In this document: in pieces, positions 27,628 through 34,654 of the stretch | Layout of the letters: each line of letters starts with the position of its first letter | How positions within the stretch are numbered: the first letter of the stretch is position 1 | Assembly: GCA_903834285.1 (NCBI GenBank) | Contig: CAILIO010000163.1 | Location: forward strand, 1 to 43,235 | Direction of reading: 5' to 3' | DNA: 43,235 nt | Source: an uncultured Sphingomonadales bacterium | GTDB taxonomy: Bacteria; Pseudomonadota; Alphaproteobacteria; Sphingomonadales; Sphingomonadaceae | The notes under the pieces: generated by a model | Seen by the model: the letters and a program-made list of their open reading frames with translations, nothing else | Told to the model about the DNA's origin: nothing | Database searches by the model: none | Made by a program: the position numbers and the translations under genes

Positions 27628-28665
27628 ATGAGCAAGAAGATTCTGGTTACGGGCGGCTGCGGCTTCGTCGGCTCCAATCTGGTGCCGCGGCTGGAAAAGG
27701 CGGGGCACTGGGTGCGGGTGCTGGATTCCGAAGCGCTCGGGCGGCGTGAGCACCTCGGCACCTTCGAGGGCGAATTCCAGCGCGGCGATATCCGCGACAG
27801 CGATGCGTTGGACAGCGCGCTGCAGGGGATCGACGCGGTGATCCACCTTGCTGCGGACACGCGCGTTGTCGATTCGATCCACGATCCGCTGCACAACTTC
27901 GACGTCAATGTGGTCGGCTCGTTCCGCCTGCTACAGGCCATGCGCTCGCGCGGCGTCCAGCGGCTGATCAACGCCTCGACTGGCGGCGCGATCATCGGCG
28001 ACGTACCGCCGCCGGTGCACGAAGGCCTCGTACCCCGGCCGCTGGCGCCCTATGGCGCTTCGAAGATGGCGGTCGAAGGCTACCTTTCGGCCTGGAGCGG
28101 CAGCTACGGCATGCGCGCGCTCTCCCTGCGCTTTGCCAATGTCTACGGCCCGCGCTCGTTTCACAAAGGCAGCGTGGTCGCGAGCTTCTTCAAGGAAATC
28201 CTGCGCGGCAAACCGCTCATCGTTTATGGCGACGGTTCGCAGGTCCGCGATTTTGTCTACGTAGGGGATCTTTGCGATGGCATCATCCGGTCGCTCGACT
28301 GCGATGTCTCCACCGTCATCCAATTGGGCTCGGGCGTGCCGGTCTCGATCAATCATCTGATCGACGCCATCCGCATCGTGGTCGATCCGCTGCCGGTTAC
28401 AGTCGAGTATCGGGATGCGCGGCGCGGCGAGATTGTCGAGACGTGGTGTGACATTTCTCGTGCGCGCGGCATGCTCGGCTTTGATCCCGCGACGCCGCTT
28501 CACGACGGTTTGCGCAAGACCTGGGCCTGGTTCCGCCGCCGCAACAAACGCGCCGTGGACAGACTGCTGGTGGCCTGCGGCGATGTAGCACCCCTGTCAC
28601 AATGGCAGCTTATGGATTTTGAGAGGGGCGAAGGATCGGACCTAGACACTGACTTATCCTTTTGA
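27628..28665 (+). CDS. NAD-dependent NDP-sugar epimerase/dehydratase (extended SDR)
   Basis: Extended short-chain dehydrogenase acting on a nucleotide sugar, 345 residues. The Rossmann motif GGCGFVG starts at residue 9, the active-site YGASK is Y142/K146, and the Ser/Thr partner lies in NASTGGAI. FANVYGPR and YGDGSQVRDFVYVGDL are typical of the UDP-glucose/UDP-glucuronate 4-epimerase and dehydratase group. The exact reaction cannot be assigned. The start at 27628 follows GGGGCGG; an ATG at 27616 overlapping the glycosyltransferase stop would add four residues. It probably supplies a precursor sugar for the locus. Confidence 0.85.
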   Translation: MSKKILVTGGCGFVGSNLVPRLEKAGHWVRVLDSEALGRREHLGTFEGEFQRGDIRDSDALDSALQGIDAVIHLAADTRVVDSIHDPLHNFDVNVVGSFRLLQAMRSRGVQRLINASTGGAIIGDVPPPVHEGLVPRPLAPYGASKMAVEGYLSAWSGSYGMRALSLRFANVYGPRSFHKGSVVASFFKEILRGKPLIVYGDGSQVRDFVYVGDLCDGIIRSLDCDVSTVIQLGSGVPVSINHLIDAIRIVVDPLPVTVEYRDARRGEIVETWCDISRARGMLGFDPATPLHDGLRKTWAWFRRRNKRAVDRLLVACGDVAPLSQWQLMDFERGEGSDLDTDLSF

Positions 28666-28833
28666 GCTATAAGGATAACTGCAGCAGTCGAATCTGATGT
28701 TCCAGCATTTCGCACGAGATAGTTCGAGATGATCTCGATGGTAATCCTATCATCGGGTGAGAGTTTATTTTTGAGCCGAAGTCCGGGACGGGCTGTCGGT
28801 TCGAAATGTGTGCCATTTAGGGAGTAACTCGCA
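28666..28833 (+). promoter_or_regulatory. A/T-richer leader, possible internal promoter
   Basis: A 168-base gap inside an otherwise tightly packed locus, visibly lower in GC than both flanks, ending in a good Shine-Dalgarno. It may carry a promoter for the downstream genes. No -35/-10 pair could be assigned with confidence. Confidence 0.35.
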
Positions 28834-29184
28834 ATGCTTCTGTTTATCGATGAAACCCGTACGCTCAAAATTGTCCGCCAGCCTGAGAACGGGCCGCGTG
28901 AGGTGCTGGGCAAAGTGAAGAAGAACGATCTGCAGCTTCCCGAAGATCTCCTCATCCAGCTCGATGCCGGTGAGATCGAGGAAGTCGAAGCCGTTTTCGA
29001 TCTTATGACCGAGGGCGAAGCGAACCGCATGCGAGCTGCTGCCGCCGCGTTTCCTGCCACTTTGCGTGAGGTTCTCGCGTACTACAAGGATGGTGCTTCG
29101 CCGGTTGAGCAGCGCTGGATCCTCGGTGCGCTGCTTGAAGGTCTCCGTGTCGTTCGCCGGCACGACCGTCAGGCCATGGCCTGA
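28834..29184 (+). CDS. Conserved-looking hypothetical protein, 116 aa
   Basis: Not recognised. A small, soluble, acidic-to-neutral protein with a beta-rich start (MLLFIDETRTLKIVRQP) and a helical rest, no signal peptide and no membrane span. AGGGAG (28819-28824) lies nine bases before the ATG, so the start is well supported. It is set apart from the epimerase by a 168-base A/T-richer leader and from sqdB by a strong hairpin, so its expression may be controlled separately. Placement inside the polysaccharide locus suggests a regulatory or accessory role; this is only inference. Confidence 0.7.
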   Translation: MLLFIDETRTLKIVRQPENGPREVLGKVKKNDLQLPEDLLIQLDAGEIEEVEAVFDLMTEGEANRMRAAAAAFPATLREVLAYYKDGASPVEQRWILGALLEGLRVVRRHDRQAMA

Positions 29185-29192
29185 GCCCTTGG

Positions 29193-29217
29193 GCGGCGGT
29201 CTGGCAAGGACCGCCGC
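29193..29217 (+). terminator. GC-rich hairpin between the 116-aa gene and sqdB
   Basis: GCGGCGGTC (29193-29201) pairs perfectly with GACCGCCGC (29209-29217) around a seven-base loop. There is no T-run, so partial termination, RNA processing or mRNA stabilisation are all possible. Confidence 0.45.
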
Positions 29218-29240
29218 ACTCTCCTGCATCGGGTGGCATC

Positions 29241-30482
29241 ATGGAAACAGTGATCATTCTGGGCGGTGACGGCTTTTGTGGCTGGCCCACGGCGCTGCAT
29301 CTTTCCTACATCGGCTATAATGTCGTCATCGTCGACAACCTGTCGCGCCGGAAGATCGATGTTGATCTGGGCGCTGATTCGCTGACGCCGATCCGGCCGA
29401 TCGAGGTGCGGATCGATGCATGGCGCGAAGTCAGCGGCCGCAGCATCCGCTTCGAGAAGCTGACGGTCGGTGAGGATTACGACGCGCTGGTCGACCTGAT
29501 TCGCCGTGAGCGCCCGAAAGCCATCGTGCACTTTGCCGAACAACGCGCGGCGCCCTACTCGATGAAGGGTTCGGCCGAGCGTCGCTACACGGTGCGCAAC
29601 AATCTCAACGGCACCCACGATGTCCTCTCGGCGATTGTCGAGACCGGGCTTGATATCCACCTTGTCCATCTCGGCACGATGGGTGTTTACGGCTATGGTA
29701 CCGCGGGGATGACCATTCCCGAGGGTTACCTGCCGGTCCGGGTGGACACGCCGGCGGGCGAGCACCAGATGGAAGTGCTCTATCCGGCACATCCGGGCAG
29801 CGTGTACCATATGACCAAGGCGCAGGACGCGCTGTTCTTCTGGTATTACAACCGCAACTACCAGACCCGGATCACCGACCTGCACCAGGGCATCGTGTGG
29901 GGCACGCAGACCGCCGAGACTTCGGCCGATCCGCGCCTGATCAATCGGTTCGACTATGACGGTGACTATGGTACGGTGCTCAATCGCTTCCTGATGCAGG
30001 CGGCGATCGAATACCCGCTCACCGTGCACGGCACTGGCGGCCAGACGCGCGCGTTCATCCACATCCGCGACAGCGTGCGCTGCATCGAACTCGCGATCGC
30101 CAATCCGCCCGCCAAGGGAGAGCGCGTGGCGATCATGAACCAGATGACGGAAACGCACCGGTTGATCGACCTGGCCCGGATGATTGCCGAGATGACCGGA
30201 GTTGGTTACCAGCACGTTCCGAATCCGCGCGTGGAAGCGAGCGAGAACGAACTCAATGTGTGCAACGACTCGTTCCTGAAGCTTGGTCTCAAGCCGACCT
30301 TCCTGCGAGAGGGCCTTGCTGCGGAAGTTTCCGAGATCGCGCGCCGCTATGCCGATCGTTGCGACCGGAGCAAGATTCCGTGCATTTCGCATTGGTCGTC
30401 GGAGCAGGCCGAGCAACGTTCGGCGCCGGCTTTGATGCTGGTGAACCGGAAGGACGATCTGCAACTGCCGATCGCGATGTGA
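29241..30482 (+). CDS. sqdB: UDP-sulfoquinovose synthase homologue (SqdB/Agl3-type SDR)
   Basis: Cytoplasmic extended SDR that converts UDP-glucose and sulfite to UDP-sulfoquinovose in this family. 413 residues, close to SqdB. Diagnostic segments: GGDGFCGW (8-15), HFAEQRAAPYSM, NNLNGTHDVL, HLGTMGVYG with T146, Y189xxxK193 in VYHMTKAQD, DLHQGIVWG, and NRFDYDGDYGTVLNRFLMQAA followed by GTGGQTRAFIHIRD. This pattern separates SqdB from ordinary epimerases, and the T/Y/K catalytic set known from SQD1 is present. It is followed after 27 bases by the capsule-export genes. SqdB normally serves sulfolipid (SQDG) synthesis with a sulfoquinovosyltransferase (SqdX/SqdD), and none is seen here. The product is therefore more likely used in a surface glycan, as Agl3 does in archaea; that use is inferred. 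Confidence 0.9.
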   Translation: METVIILGGDGFCGWPTALHLSYIGYNVVIVDNLSRRKIDVDLGADSLTPIRPIEVRIDAWREVSGRSIRFEKLTVGEDYDALVDLIRRERPKAIVHFAEQRAAPYSMKGSAERRYTVRNNLNGTHDVLSAIVETGLDIHLVHLGTMGVYGYGTAGMTIPEGYLPVRVDTPAGEHQMEVLYPAHPGSVYHMTKAQDALFFWYYNRNYQTRITDLHQGIVWGTQTAETSADPRLINRFDYDGDYGTVLNRFLMQAAIEYPLTVHGTGGQTRAFIHIRDSVRCIELAIANPPAKGERVAIMNQMTETHRLIDLARMIAEMTGVGYQHVPNPRVEASENELNVCNDSFLKLGLKPTFLREGLAAEVSEIARRYADRCDRSKIPCISHWSSEQAEQRSAPALMLVNRKDDLQLPIAM

Positions 30483-30509
30483 GACTGTTGCCAGGGGCGC
30501 GAAGCGACT

Positions 30510-31958
30510 ATGCTGGGGGAAAGCGAGACAATGGTTGGTGAACGCGATGGCACGCCCAAGGCGGGGCCTGCGGCTGAAGGTGAAACTGCGTCGGAGAAGA
30601 CCATGACGGGTGAGGAATTGACAGCCCGTCTGCCGCGTGGGCGCACCGCTGGTCGCAGCGGACAGGCGGCGCCGCCGCCGCTTCGCTCGGCCCGCGAGTT
30701 CTGGAGCGAAGAGGCGACGCAGGCAGATCCTGCCGTCGTCACGCCCGGCACCACCGAGGTTCCCGACAAGGGCGTGTTCTTCACGCGCCCCACGACGTCG
30801 AGCGGCATTCCCGCCTCCAATGGCGGTGAAGGAGATCCTGCCTTCGTGCTGCCGCGCCGCCGCACGCGCAAGTCGCTCGGCCGCCGCATCTGGTTCGGCG
30901 TGTCCTTCGTCGCGCCGGTCGTGCTCGGCGCGATCTACCTCTTCCTGCTTTCGCCGGATCAGTACACGACGGAATTCCGGTTCAGCGTTCGCGTGCCGGT
31001 GGGCCAAGCAGGCTCGAGCGCCTCGGGCGGTGCTTCGCTTTCGGCGCTGTTCGGCGGCAATCCGACGCCGGGCACAGACTTGCTCGATAACTTTACCGTT
31101 GCTGATTACGTTCGCAGCCAGCAGGCTGCCGTCGATCTCGACAAGAAGATCAACCTGAAGGCGATGTATAACAAGCCGTCCGATCCGTTCTCGCGGGTGG
31201 GCGATGCTGCTTCGGCGGAAAAGCTCGCGCGGTACTGGAAGAACATGGTCTTCTCCGACTACGACGTGACCACCGGTCTCGCCATCGTCCGCGTCAAGGC
31301 CTATTCCGCGCAGGACAGCTACACGATCGCCAACAGCTTGCTTCAGCAGTCGAACGACTTGGTGAACCAGATCGGCCAGCAGTCGCAGCAGGATACCGTT
31401 CGCTTCGCGAAGCAGCAGGTCGAGCGTGCGACGCAGCAGGTCTCGGATCTCCGCCAGCAGATCTCTTCGTTTTCCGCGCAGGACAAAGCAATCGAGGCCG
31501 CGGGGCTTGCCTTCCGCAGCAATACCGATCTTGCTATAACCACGCGTAACAACATCACCCAGCTGCAGTCTCAGATCGCGACGCTGATGGCGCTGCTGCA
31601 CAACCCCAATGCACCACAGATCCGCGCGCTGCGTGAGCAGCTTGCAGCCAATGAGCGTACGCTTGCTTCGCAGGTCGATGTCGCCAACGCGCCGCAGACC
31701 AACCGTTATGCCGATCTTTACGCGCAGTTGCCCGCTTCGATACAGACGCTGTCCAATGCACAGGCAGCCTACAGCAATGCCCGCGCGCAGTCAGATGCGC
31801 AGCGTCTTTACCTGACGACGTACGTGAAGCCGCGGGTCGGCGAGAGCCCTAGCGGTCCTGACCGTTTGGCCGAGCTGATGCTTCTTGCGGCGATTGCCGC
31901 AATGGTGTGGATGATCGGGCTTCTGGTCGGCAACTCCGTCATGGAGCATGGACGGTGA
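30510..31958 (+). CDS. KpsE-like capsule export inner-membrane/periplasmic adaptor (PCP family)
   Basis: Polysaccharide co-polymerase-type adaptor that links an inner-membrane ABC exporter to the outer-membrane export channel. 482 residues. An unusually long N-terminal cytoplasmic tail (about 1-125, Pro/Gly/Thr-rich) precedes the first membrane span at about 128-148. The SPDQYTTEFRFSVR motif after it is typical of KpsE/BexC/CtrB proteins. A long periplasmic coiled-coil region follows (about 280-440, many Gln-rich heptads), then a second span at about 454-475. The next gene overlaps by four bases (GTGA). An ATG at 30531 is an alternative start. Confidence 0.9.
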   Translation: MLGESETMVGERDGTPKAGPAAEGETASEKTMTGEELTARLPRGRTAGRSGQAAPPPLRSAREFWSEEATQADPAVVTPGTTEVPDKGVFFTRPTTSSGIPASNGGEGDPAFVLPRRRTRKSLGRRIWFGVSFVAPVVLGAIYLFLLSPDQYTTEFRFSVRVPVGQAGSSASGGASLSALFGGNPTPGTDLLDNFTVADYVRSQQAAVDLDKKINLKAMYNKPSDPFSRVGDAASAEKLARYWKNMVFSDYDVTTGLAIVRVKAYSAQDSYTIANSLLQQSNDLVNQIGQQSQQDTVRFAKQQVERATQQVSDLRQQISSFSAQDKAIEAAGLAFRSNTDLAITTRNNITQLQSQIATLMALLHNPNAPQIRALREQLAANERTLASQVDVANAPQTNRYADLYAQLPASIQTLSNAQAAYSNARAQSDAQRLYLTTYVKPRVGESPSGPDRLAELMLLAAIAAMVWMIGLLVGNSVMEHGR

Positions 31959-32812
31959 CGACGCCTACGTCTGGTGCTTTGGCCGGCCAACCGGGTTCCG
32001 AGGGCGGCGTGTCGCCTTGGAACGCGGTGCGGGTGGCGCTGCGCAGCCAGATCAATGTATTCACCGCGCTGCTCTACCGTGAGGCGGAAACGCGTCACGG
32101 CCAGAGCTTTGCGCTTGGCTATGCGGCGGCCGGCGTGGAGCCGCTGGTGATTGTCGCGACCATCGGCGTGCTGTTCTCCGCGCTCAGCCGCACGCCGCCC
32201 TACGGTCACAGCTTGCTGCTGTTTCTGGGGACCGGCGTGTTCCCGATCTACCTGTTTATACATACGTCTCTGCGCATTCGGCAACCGCTCAACACGCTGG
32301 CGCATCGCAACCGCTTCCCGATCGAACGCCCGCTAGACCACCTCATGGTGCATGCCGTGCTCCACATCGTGAGCAGCGCGGCAGTGGCGGCGCTTTTCTT
32401 CCTCGGCCTATACTGGTTCGGCGGGGTGGAAGCGGCGATCCCCTATGATCCGCTGACAGCAATAATGGCGCTGTTCACGCTGTTCTTGCTTGGTCTTGCA
32501 ACCGGCATATTCAACGCCGTGCTCGCGCGCGTCGTGCCGGTCTGGGATATCGTGTGGCCGGCGATCGCGCGCGCCTCGCTGCACTTTTCCGGCCCTTATT
32601 TCGTTGCCGCCTACCTGACACCTTCGCACCGGTTCTGGTTCGGACTCAACCCTGTGATGCACGGCGTGAACTGGTTCCGCCATGCCTTCTATCCGTTTTA
32701 CCCGCAGGCCTTGACGGACCATTTCTATGTGCTGATGGTCGCGTTGGTGCTGTTCACGCTCGGACTGCTGTTCGAGGTGGGAACGCGCCGTTATCTTGAA
32801 GAGAAGGAATGA
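31955..32812 (+). CDS. KpsM-like ABC-2 polysaccharide export permease
   Basis: Inner-membrane permease of an ABC-2 capsule exporter, 285 residues from the GTG at 31955 that overlaps the upstream stop; GGAG lies eight bases before it. An amphipathic N-terminal part (ALLYREAETRHGQSFALGYAAAGVEP) is followed by about six membrane spans. The family-typical cytoplasmic segment LNTLAHRNRFPIERPLDHLM and the later LNPVMHGVNWFRHAFYP are present. It is paired with the ATPase gene four bases downstream. Confidence 0.9.
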   Translation: MTTPTSGALAGQPGSEGGVSPWNAVRVALRSQINVFTALLYREAETRHGQSFALGYAAAGVEPLVIVATIGVLFSALSRTPPYGHSLLLFLGTGVFPIYLFIHTSLRIRQPLNTLAHRNRFPIERPLDHLMVHAVLHIVSSAAVAALFFLGLYWFGGVEAAIPYDPLTAIMALFTLFLLGLATGIFNAVLARVVPVWDIVWPAIARASLHFSGPYFVAAYLTPSHRFWFGLNPVMHGVNWFRHAFYPFYPQALTDHFYVLMVALVLFTLGLLFEVGTRRYLEEKE

Positions 32813-32816
32813 CACG

Positions 32817-33554
32817 ATGATCCGCGTCGACGGACTGAGCCATGCCTATGCCAAGGGCCGGCCGATCTTTTCGGAGCTGGACCTCATTATCCCGACGAAC
32901 CGGCGCGTGGCGATCCTGGGCGGTACGGGAAGTGGCAAGACCACTCTGCTCAACCTTCTGGCGGGTATTGAATCGCCGCAGAGCGGGCGGATCGAGCGTA
33001 ACGCACACCTGTCCTTCCCGGGCGGTTTCCAGCGCGGTTTTCGCCAGACCAGCACGATGCGCCAGAACGCGATGTTTGCCGCGCGCATCTATGGCGCTGA
33101 TCCGGACGAAGTGGTGGAATTCCTCAGCGAAGTCTGCTTGATGCAGGACGAACTTGAATTCCCCTTGCGGGAGCTTTCGGTGCAGACGCGCATCGCTTTC
33201 AGCTACCTGCTAACTTACACGCTGCCGTTCGATTGTTATCTGTTCGACAACGTGATCGGCCCGCCGCAGCCGGAAGTGCGCGAGCTTTGCGCCCGGCTCT
33301 ACGCCGCGCGCTCTGCCGAGGCGGGTACGATCCTTGCGACACGTCAGCCGCGTCTTGCCGAACAGTATTGCGATTGCGCCATCGTGCTGGGGCAGGGCGG
33401 GGCCCGCTTTTATGACACGATCGCCGATGCCCTGGCTGTGTTCGACAGCGCGCCGCAGCCAGCCGCCGCCGCTGCGGGCGAAGCGGCTGACGAAGCCGCC
33501 ACCAATCCGGAAACGCAGGGCGCGGCGCTGGCCGAAGGTGCAGCTTCCGCGTGA
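32817..33554 (+). CDS. KpsT-like ABC ATPase with altered catalytic residues
   Basis: Cytoplasmic nucleotide-binding subunit of the capsule exporter, 245 residues; GAGAAGGA lies eight bases before the ATG at 32817. Walker A GGTGSGKT (35-42) is intact and FPGGFQRGFRQTSTMRQN matches the KpsT Q-loop region. The signature is reduced to ELSVQTR (119-125). Walker B reads YLFDN (141-145), with Asn145 where the catalytic Glu is expected, and the D-loop GD is missing. The H-loop position reads ATRQPR with Gln177 instead of His. The Ala/Glu-rich C-terminal tail (about 215-245) is extra. ATP binding looks preserved, but hydrolysis by the usual mechanism is doubtful. The gene is intact, so this appears to be a variant rather than a decayed copy. 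Confidence 0.85.
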   Translation: MIRVDGLSHAYAKGRPIFSELDLIIPTNRRVAILGGTGSGKTTLLNLLAGIESPQSGRIERNAHLSFPGGFQRGFRQTSTMRQNAMFAARIYGADPDEVVEFLSEVCLMQDELEFPLRELSVQTRIAFSYLLTYTLPFDCYLFDNVIGPPQPEVRELCARLYAARSAEAGTILATRQPRLAEQYCDCAIVLGQGGARFYDTIADALAVFDSAPQPAAAAAGEAADEAATNPETQGAALAEGAASA

Positions 33555-34645
33555 AGCGCGCCCGTACCTGGAGCGCATGCGCGGCGCTTTTGGCACTTTT
33601 GTGCGGCGAACATGCCGTTGCTGCGCGCAGCCGAGACGGGGCGCAGTGCTTTTCCGCGACAGATCCGGCGCGCTTGCCATTCCGCGTATTTCAGCAGGCG
33701 CCGCCGCCGCAGCGCCGCGACGCGGGCTATGTTCACTATCCGCTGACCGATGCTGCGACGATGCAACTGGGGAAGCTCGCGACGGCCAAGCGCGGAGTTG
33801 GCCTTTGGTACTTCCAGTGGGGTAACCGCTCGAACGCGCCGCTCTACAACACCGCAGGCAAGCTGGTCCCGCGCAAGCCGAATTTCCAGCCCGCTTCGGG
33901 CGAGCTGCGCAGCCAGCGCACGCCCTTCACCACTGTGGAACGCGCGAATGCCTGCACGCTGGCGCAGACCGCCCGTCTGCTGGGCGAGGATGCCAAGGGT
34001 GCGGAGATTGCGCAGAAGGCAGGGCTCCCGCTCGTTGCCGAGCGAGAGCATCAGGACGTCGGCTCCGTTGGCCCGGCGGATCTTTGCCTGCTGGCCGAGG
34101 GCCGCCTGCCGCGCAAGGCAGTCGGCGTCTTTCTCGACTACGAGGTGGGTGACGGGCGTACGCCCGAGCAGTCGCTCGAGTTTCTGCGGCGCTTCGCCGA
34201 GCTCGTTCATGGGGCCGGGCGCAAGGCGGGTGTGATGATCAATCCGCTCGATGCGCCGAGCCAGGTCTGGACCGGGATCACCGGCCCGGTCGCGCGCGAA
34301 CTGGTCTCGCAGTTCGATTACACCACGATCTGGCTGTGGGCGCGCAATGCGCAAGGCAGCCTTCCGGCGAGCTATGACCGACAGATGGAGCTTCTGCGCC
34401 AGGGCGGCAAGGTTGATGGCAAGCGGGTGCTAGCGCTGTTTGAGCTGGCCAATACGAGCGAAGCCGACGCGCGCTTTGTTCATGATGCCATCCGCCGCGA
34501 CGGACTTGCCGGCGCGATGCTGTGGCGCAACCGGGCGGTGCAGGGGGGACCCTGCGATAGCCCGGTCAATCGCAAGACCGCCCTGCTGGTTTTCGGTCGC
34601 CTGCCTGGTGTCGACTCGAAGCGCCCGTCCGACGCGTCAATGTAG
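33551..34645 (+). CDS. Secreted protein of unknown function, possible TIM-barrel glycosidase
   Basis: 364 residues from a GTG overlapping the kpsT-like stop (GTGA). A signal peptide ends near AVAA (about residue 24). The rest is a soluble alpha/beta protein with repeated strand-acid segments: GVGLWYFQWGN, AVGVFLDYEVGDG, AGRKAGVMINPL, YTTIWLWARN and VLALFELANTS. These look like the strand ends of a TIM barrel, with acidic residues where glycosidases keep theirs. I do not recognise a specific family. Within the export operon a periplasmic glycan hydrolase or lyase-like trimming role is plausible, similar in position to the hydrolases of exopolysaccharide loci; this is inferred. Confidence 0.6.
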   Translation: MKRARTWSACAALLALLCGEHAVAARSRDGAQCFSATDPARLPFRVFQQAPPPQRRDAGYVHYPLTDAATMQLGKLATAKRGVGLWYFQWGNRSNAPLYNTAGKLVPRKPNFQPASGELRSQRTPFTTVERANACTLAQTARLLGEDAKGAEIAQKAGLPLVAEREHQDVGSVGPADLCLLAEGRLPRKAVGVFLDYEVGDGRTPEQSLEFLRRFAELVHGAGRKAGVMINPLDAPSQVWTGITGPVARELVSQFDYTTIWLWARNAQGSLPASYDRQMELLRQGGKVDGKRVLALFELANTSEADARFVHDAIRRDGLAGAMLWRNRAVQGGPCDSPVNRKTALLVFGRLPGVDSKRPSDASM

Positions 34646-34654
34646 GAGAGCGAA

